Of a stretch of 7,900 nucleotides of DNA, positions 6,093 to 7,900 are shown piece by piece. The stretch lies in NCBI GenBank assembly GCA_900551655.1, contig URWM01000064.1, positions 1 through 7,900 on the forward strand, in the 5' to 3' direction. A program made the translations under genes and the position numbers. Every line of letters starts with the position of its first letter. Positions within the stretch are counted from its first letter, which is position 1. The stretch comes from an uncultured Collinsella sp. Its GTDB lineage: Bacteria > Actinomycetota > Coriobacteriia > Coriobacteriales > Coriobacteriaceae. The notes below the pieces were generated by a model. The model did not search any database and was not told where the DNA came from. It worked only from the letters and a program-made list of their open reading frames with translations.

Positions 6093-6923
6093 TCAGTATT
6101 GCCACATGTGGTTGACAGGGCCGGAACCTTTGCCCATGTTCAGGCCGGCGGCCAGAGCGCCTGTCAGGTATGCCTTGCCCGCGTTGACGGCGTCGGCAAG
6201 ATCCATGCCCTGGGCCAGCGCGCAGGCGATGGCGGATGAGAGCGTACAGCCGGTGCCGTGCGTGTTGCTCGTCTCAATGCGCTTGTGGCGAAACCACGTA
6301 GTGAGCGGATCGCCCAGATGGTTGCCCTCGTCATCGAGGGGCGCGGGCTCGGCCAGTACGTCGTTGGCCTCGTTGACAAAATGACCGCCCTTAACCAAGG
6401 CTGTGCAGCCAAAGCGGCGGGTGAGGAGCATGGCAGCATTTTGCTGTGTGCGCTCGGAGTCAACCTCGTAGTCGAGCAGGGCCATGGCCTCGGGAATATT
6501 GGGCGTGATAACCGTCGCTAGCGGGAACAGGCGGCGGGTGAGCGCCTCGGCGGCATCTTCGGCAATCAGCCGCGCGCCCGCGGTGGCGACCATGACGGGG
6601 TCGACGACCACGTTCGTTGCGTTCCAGGCGCTCAAACGGTCGGCGATAACCTCGATAATCTCGACAGAAGAAACCATGCCGATCTTGACGGCGCTTGGGC
6701 GGATATCGTCAAAGACGGCGTCAATTTGCGCGGCTACGATATCTGGCGAGATATCCTGCACAGCGGTGACGCCCAGGGTGTTTTGCGCTGTGATGGCGGT
6801 GATGGCCGTCTCGGCATACAGACGGTGCGCCGTGATGGTCTTGATGTCGGCCTGAATGCCGGCGCCACCGCTGGAATCGGATCCTGCGATGGATAGAACG
6901 GCAGGTACCTTACTGCGATCCAT
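6093..6923 (-). CDS. thiD: Hydroxymethylpyrimidine/phosphomethylpyrimidine kinase
   Basis: A complete 276-aa ribokinase-fold enzyme of the cytosol. ThiD phosphorylates HMP to HMP-P and then to HMP-PP, the pyrimidine donor for thiamine phosphate synthase. Conserved blocks are AGSDSSGGAGIQADIKT (residues 13-29, substrate pocket), TAITAQNTLGV (42-52, with Q47 at the pyrimidine-binding position), VVVDPVMVATAGARL (105-119), VITPNIPEA (138-146), LVKGGH (176-181) and the anion hole THGTGCTLSSAIA (221-233, with C226 in the catalytic loop). Length is normal for the family (about 260-280 aa). The start is supported by AAGGGAG 5 nt upstream of the ATG. The natural family ending (GSGPVNH plus an aromatic tail) is intact, so the nearby prophage has not truncated it. 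It is co-directional with thiC. A fused ThiE domain, seen in some relatives, is absent. Confidence 0.96.
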   Translation of the reverse strand: MDRSKVPAVLSIAGSDSSGGAGIQADIKTITAHRLYAETAITAITAQNTLGVTAVQDISPDIVAAQIDAVFDDIRPSAVKIGMVSSVEIIEVIADRLSAWNATNVVVDPVMVATAGARLIAEDAAEALTRRLFPLATVITPNIPEAMALLDYEVDSERTQQNAAMLLTRRFGCTALVKGGHFVNEANDVLAEPAPLDDEGNHLGDPLTTWFRHKRIETSNTHGTGCTLSSAIACALAQGMDLADAVNAGKAYLTGALAAGLNMGKGSGPVNHMWQY

Positions 6924-6969
6924 GTTCGCTCCCTTGTTCGGTCGGATTCAAATGGGTCTTTAAGTCTGC

Positions 6970-6998
6970 ATTATAAAGATGCCCGGGCCGGCTGTATT
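6970..6998 (-). promoter_or_regulatory. Possible thiD promoter
   Basis: Read on the minus strand, a perfect TATAAT (6970-6975) lies about 47 nt upstream of the thiD ATG. At 17-bp spacing the -35 position is AATACA (6993-6998), a poor match that falls in the loop of the hairpin at 6981-7010. An isolated perfect -10 box is noteworthy in GC-rich DNA, but the weak -35 keeps this tentative. Confidence 0.4.
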
Positions 6999-7010
6999 CC
7001 GAACCCGGGC
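6981..7010 (-). terminator. GC-rich hairpin after thiC, possible weak terminator
   Basis: GCCCGGG (6981-6987) pairs with CCCGGGC (7004-7010). An inner CGG/CCG pair of arms (6989-6991 and 6999-7001) is separated by a small internal loop, around a 7-nt apical loop. Minus-strand transcripts from thiC meet it about 97 nt after the stop, and it is followed by ATCTTTATAATG, only a short U-run. It could be an imperfect terminator or attenuator reducing read-through from thiC into thiD. Confidence 0.45.
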
Positions 7011-7106
7011 GGGCGATGTAATCTTTACGCAAATGTAAGAAAATGTTCACATGTCAACAATTGATGGGCGTTGCAGCAGGCTTGCTGGCGATTACCTCGA
7101 AAAAAG

Positions 7107-7900
7107 CTAATCCTCCATGCCGAGATCGATCGTCGTGCCCTCGAACACCTTGTTGACGGTGCGGACGGCGCACATCTTGCCGCACATGGTGCAGGTGCCC
7201 TCGGTGGCGGCGGGGGATTCCTCGTAGCGCTTCTTACCGGTGACCGGGTCGAGAGCGCACTTCCACATGGCGTCCCAGTCGAGTTTGCGGCGTGCCTGGC
7301 CCATCTTGTCGTCCATGTCGCGGGCGTGTGGCACCTTCTTGGCAATATCGGCGGCGTGTGCGGCAATCTTGGTGGCCATGAGGCCATCGAGCACGTCCTG
7401 GGCGTTGGGCAGGCACAGGTGCTCGGCCGGCGTCACGTAGCACAGGAAGTCGGCGCCGGAACTGGCGGAGATGGCGCCACCGATGGCGGCGGTGATGTGG
7501 TCGTAACCCACGCCGATATCGGTCACCAGCGGCCCGAGCACATAGAACGGGGCGTTGTGGCACAGGCGCTTCTGCAGTTTCATGTTGGCGGCGATTTCGT
7601 CGAGCGCCATGTGACCCGGGCCCTCGACCATGACCTGGACGCCGGCGGCCCAGGCGCGCTTGCACAGCTTGCCCAGTTCGATCATCTCGGCGGTCTCGGT
7701 GGCGTCGTTGGAGTCGTAGAGGCAGCCCGGGCGGCAGGAGTCGCCGAGCGAAATCGTCACGTCGTACTCGTGGCAAATCTCGAGCAGCTCGTCAAAGTAC
7801 TCGTAGAAGGGGTTTTCGTTGCCGGTGACCTCCATCCAGCCAAACAGCAGCGAGCCGCCGCGGCTGACGATGTTCATCAGGCGACCGGTCTCCTTAAAGG
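7107..7900 (-). CDS. thiC: Phosphomethylpyrimidine synthase ThiC (5' partial)
   Basis: This is the C-terminal ~264 residues of ThiC, the radical-SAM enzyme that rearranges aminoimidazole ribotide into HMP-P. The frame continues past the first internal ATG (7877) to the window edge as [14 protein letters not shown], a ThiC signature, so the true start is outside. Other ThiC landmarks are [49 protein letters not shown] and [19 protein letters not shown]. The C-terminal iron-sulfur motif reads CTMCGKMC, that is CX2CX3C. The motif usually quoted for ThiC is CX2CX4C, so one residue is missing between the second and third cysteine. The TAG stop is followed by six T bases on the coding strand but no good stem. 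thiD lies 183 bp downstream on the same strand. If the gene carries a TPP riboswitch it would be upstream of the window. Confidence 0.96.
   Translation of the reverse strand, partial: FKETGRLMNIVSRGGSLLFGWMEVTGNENPFYEYFDELLEICHEYDVTISLGDSCRPGCLYDSNDATETAEMIELGKLCKRAWAAGVQVMVEGPGHMALDEIAANMKLQKRLCHNAPFYVLGPLVTDIGVGYDHITAAIGGAISASSGADFLCYVTPAEHLCLPNAQDVLDGLMATKIAAHAADIAKKVPHARDMDDKMGQARRKLDWDAMWKCALDPVTGKKRYEESPAATEGTCTMCGKMCAVRTVNKVFEGTTIDLGMED

Noticed and set aside
7029..7057. Promoter from the minus-strand TTGACA at 7052-7057
   Set aside because: The -35 box is perfect, but the position 17 nt downstream is ATTTGC, and the nearest better boxes (TACATT, TAAAGAT) are at spacings of about 14 and 24 nt, which are unsuitable.
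6924..7106. TPP riboswitch in the thiC-thiD gap
   Set aside because: The conserved CTGAGA and the ACCTGATCTGG-type core are absent on the minus strand. A riboswitch, if present, should lie upstream of thiC, outside the window.
7095..7110. Terminator right after the thiC stop
   Set aside because: Six T bases follow the stop on the coding strand, but the only stem before them is a weak 3-bp CTC/GAG pairing.

Overview
The window looks like a contig end from a high-GC, Gram-positive gut actinobacterium. Coriobacteriia, and Collinsella in particular, fits best; this is inferred from codon and GC style, the actinophage-like tail proteins and the thiC/thiD sequences, and no marker gene is present. 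The first 36 bases are not biological: positions 4-36 match the Illumina Nextera read-1 transposon adapter, ending in its 19-bp mosaic end. Genuine sequence starts at position 37, and the first gene is cut off there.

Positions 37-5973 are the late end of a tailed-phage genome, almost certainly a prophage, with all genes on the plus strand and tightly packed. In order: the 3' part of a large tail protein made of fibronectin-III/Ig-like modules; a 521-aa tail-hub-like protein carrying an apparent carbohydrate-binding-like inserted domain; an 85-aa probable OB-fold baseplate or tail-tip protein; a 77-bp gap holding a long hairpin; a membrane-anchored coiled-coil protein; a three-helix putative holin; an amidase endolysin with three C-terminal ChW-like repeats; and a 33-aa single-pass membrane microprotein. 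The last four form a lysis cassette. A strong 15-bp-stem terminator, usable from both strands, closes the block at 5938-5973. Most gene joins are translationally coupled: an 8-nt overlap, an ATGA, a TAATG and a 1-nt gap.

Positions 5974-6092 contain no gene but hold several short direct and inverted repeats. They lie exactly between phage and host genes, so this is the best candidate for the prophage attachment junction.

Positions 6093-7900 are host chromosome on the minus strand. thiD (HMP/HMP-P kinase) is complete, and thiC (HMP-P synthase) upstream of it runs off the right edge. Together they make and phosphorylate the pyrimidine half of thiamine. The 183-bp thiC-thiD gap contains a GC-rich hairpin followed by a perfect TATAAT box, so thiD may have its own promoter. 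ThiC has an unusually spaced cluster motif, CX2CX3C instead of CX2CX4C. No CRISPR array, tRNA, rRNA or insertion sequence was seen.
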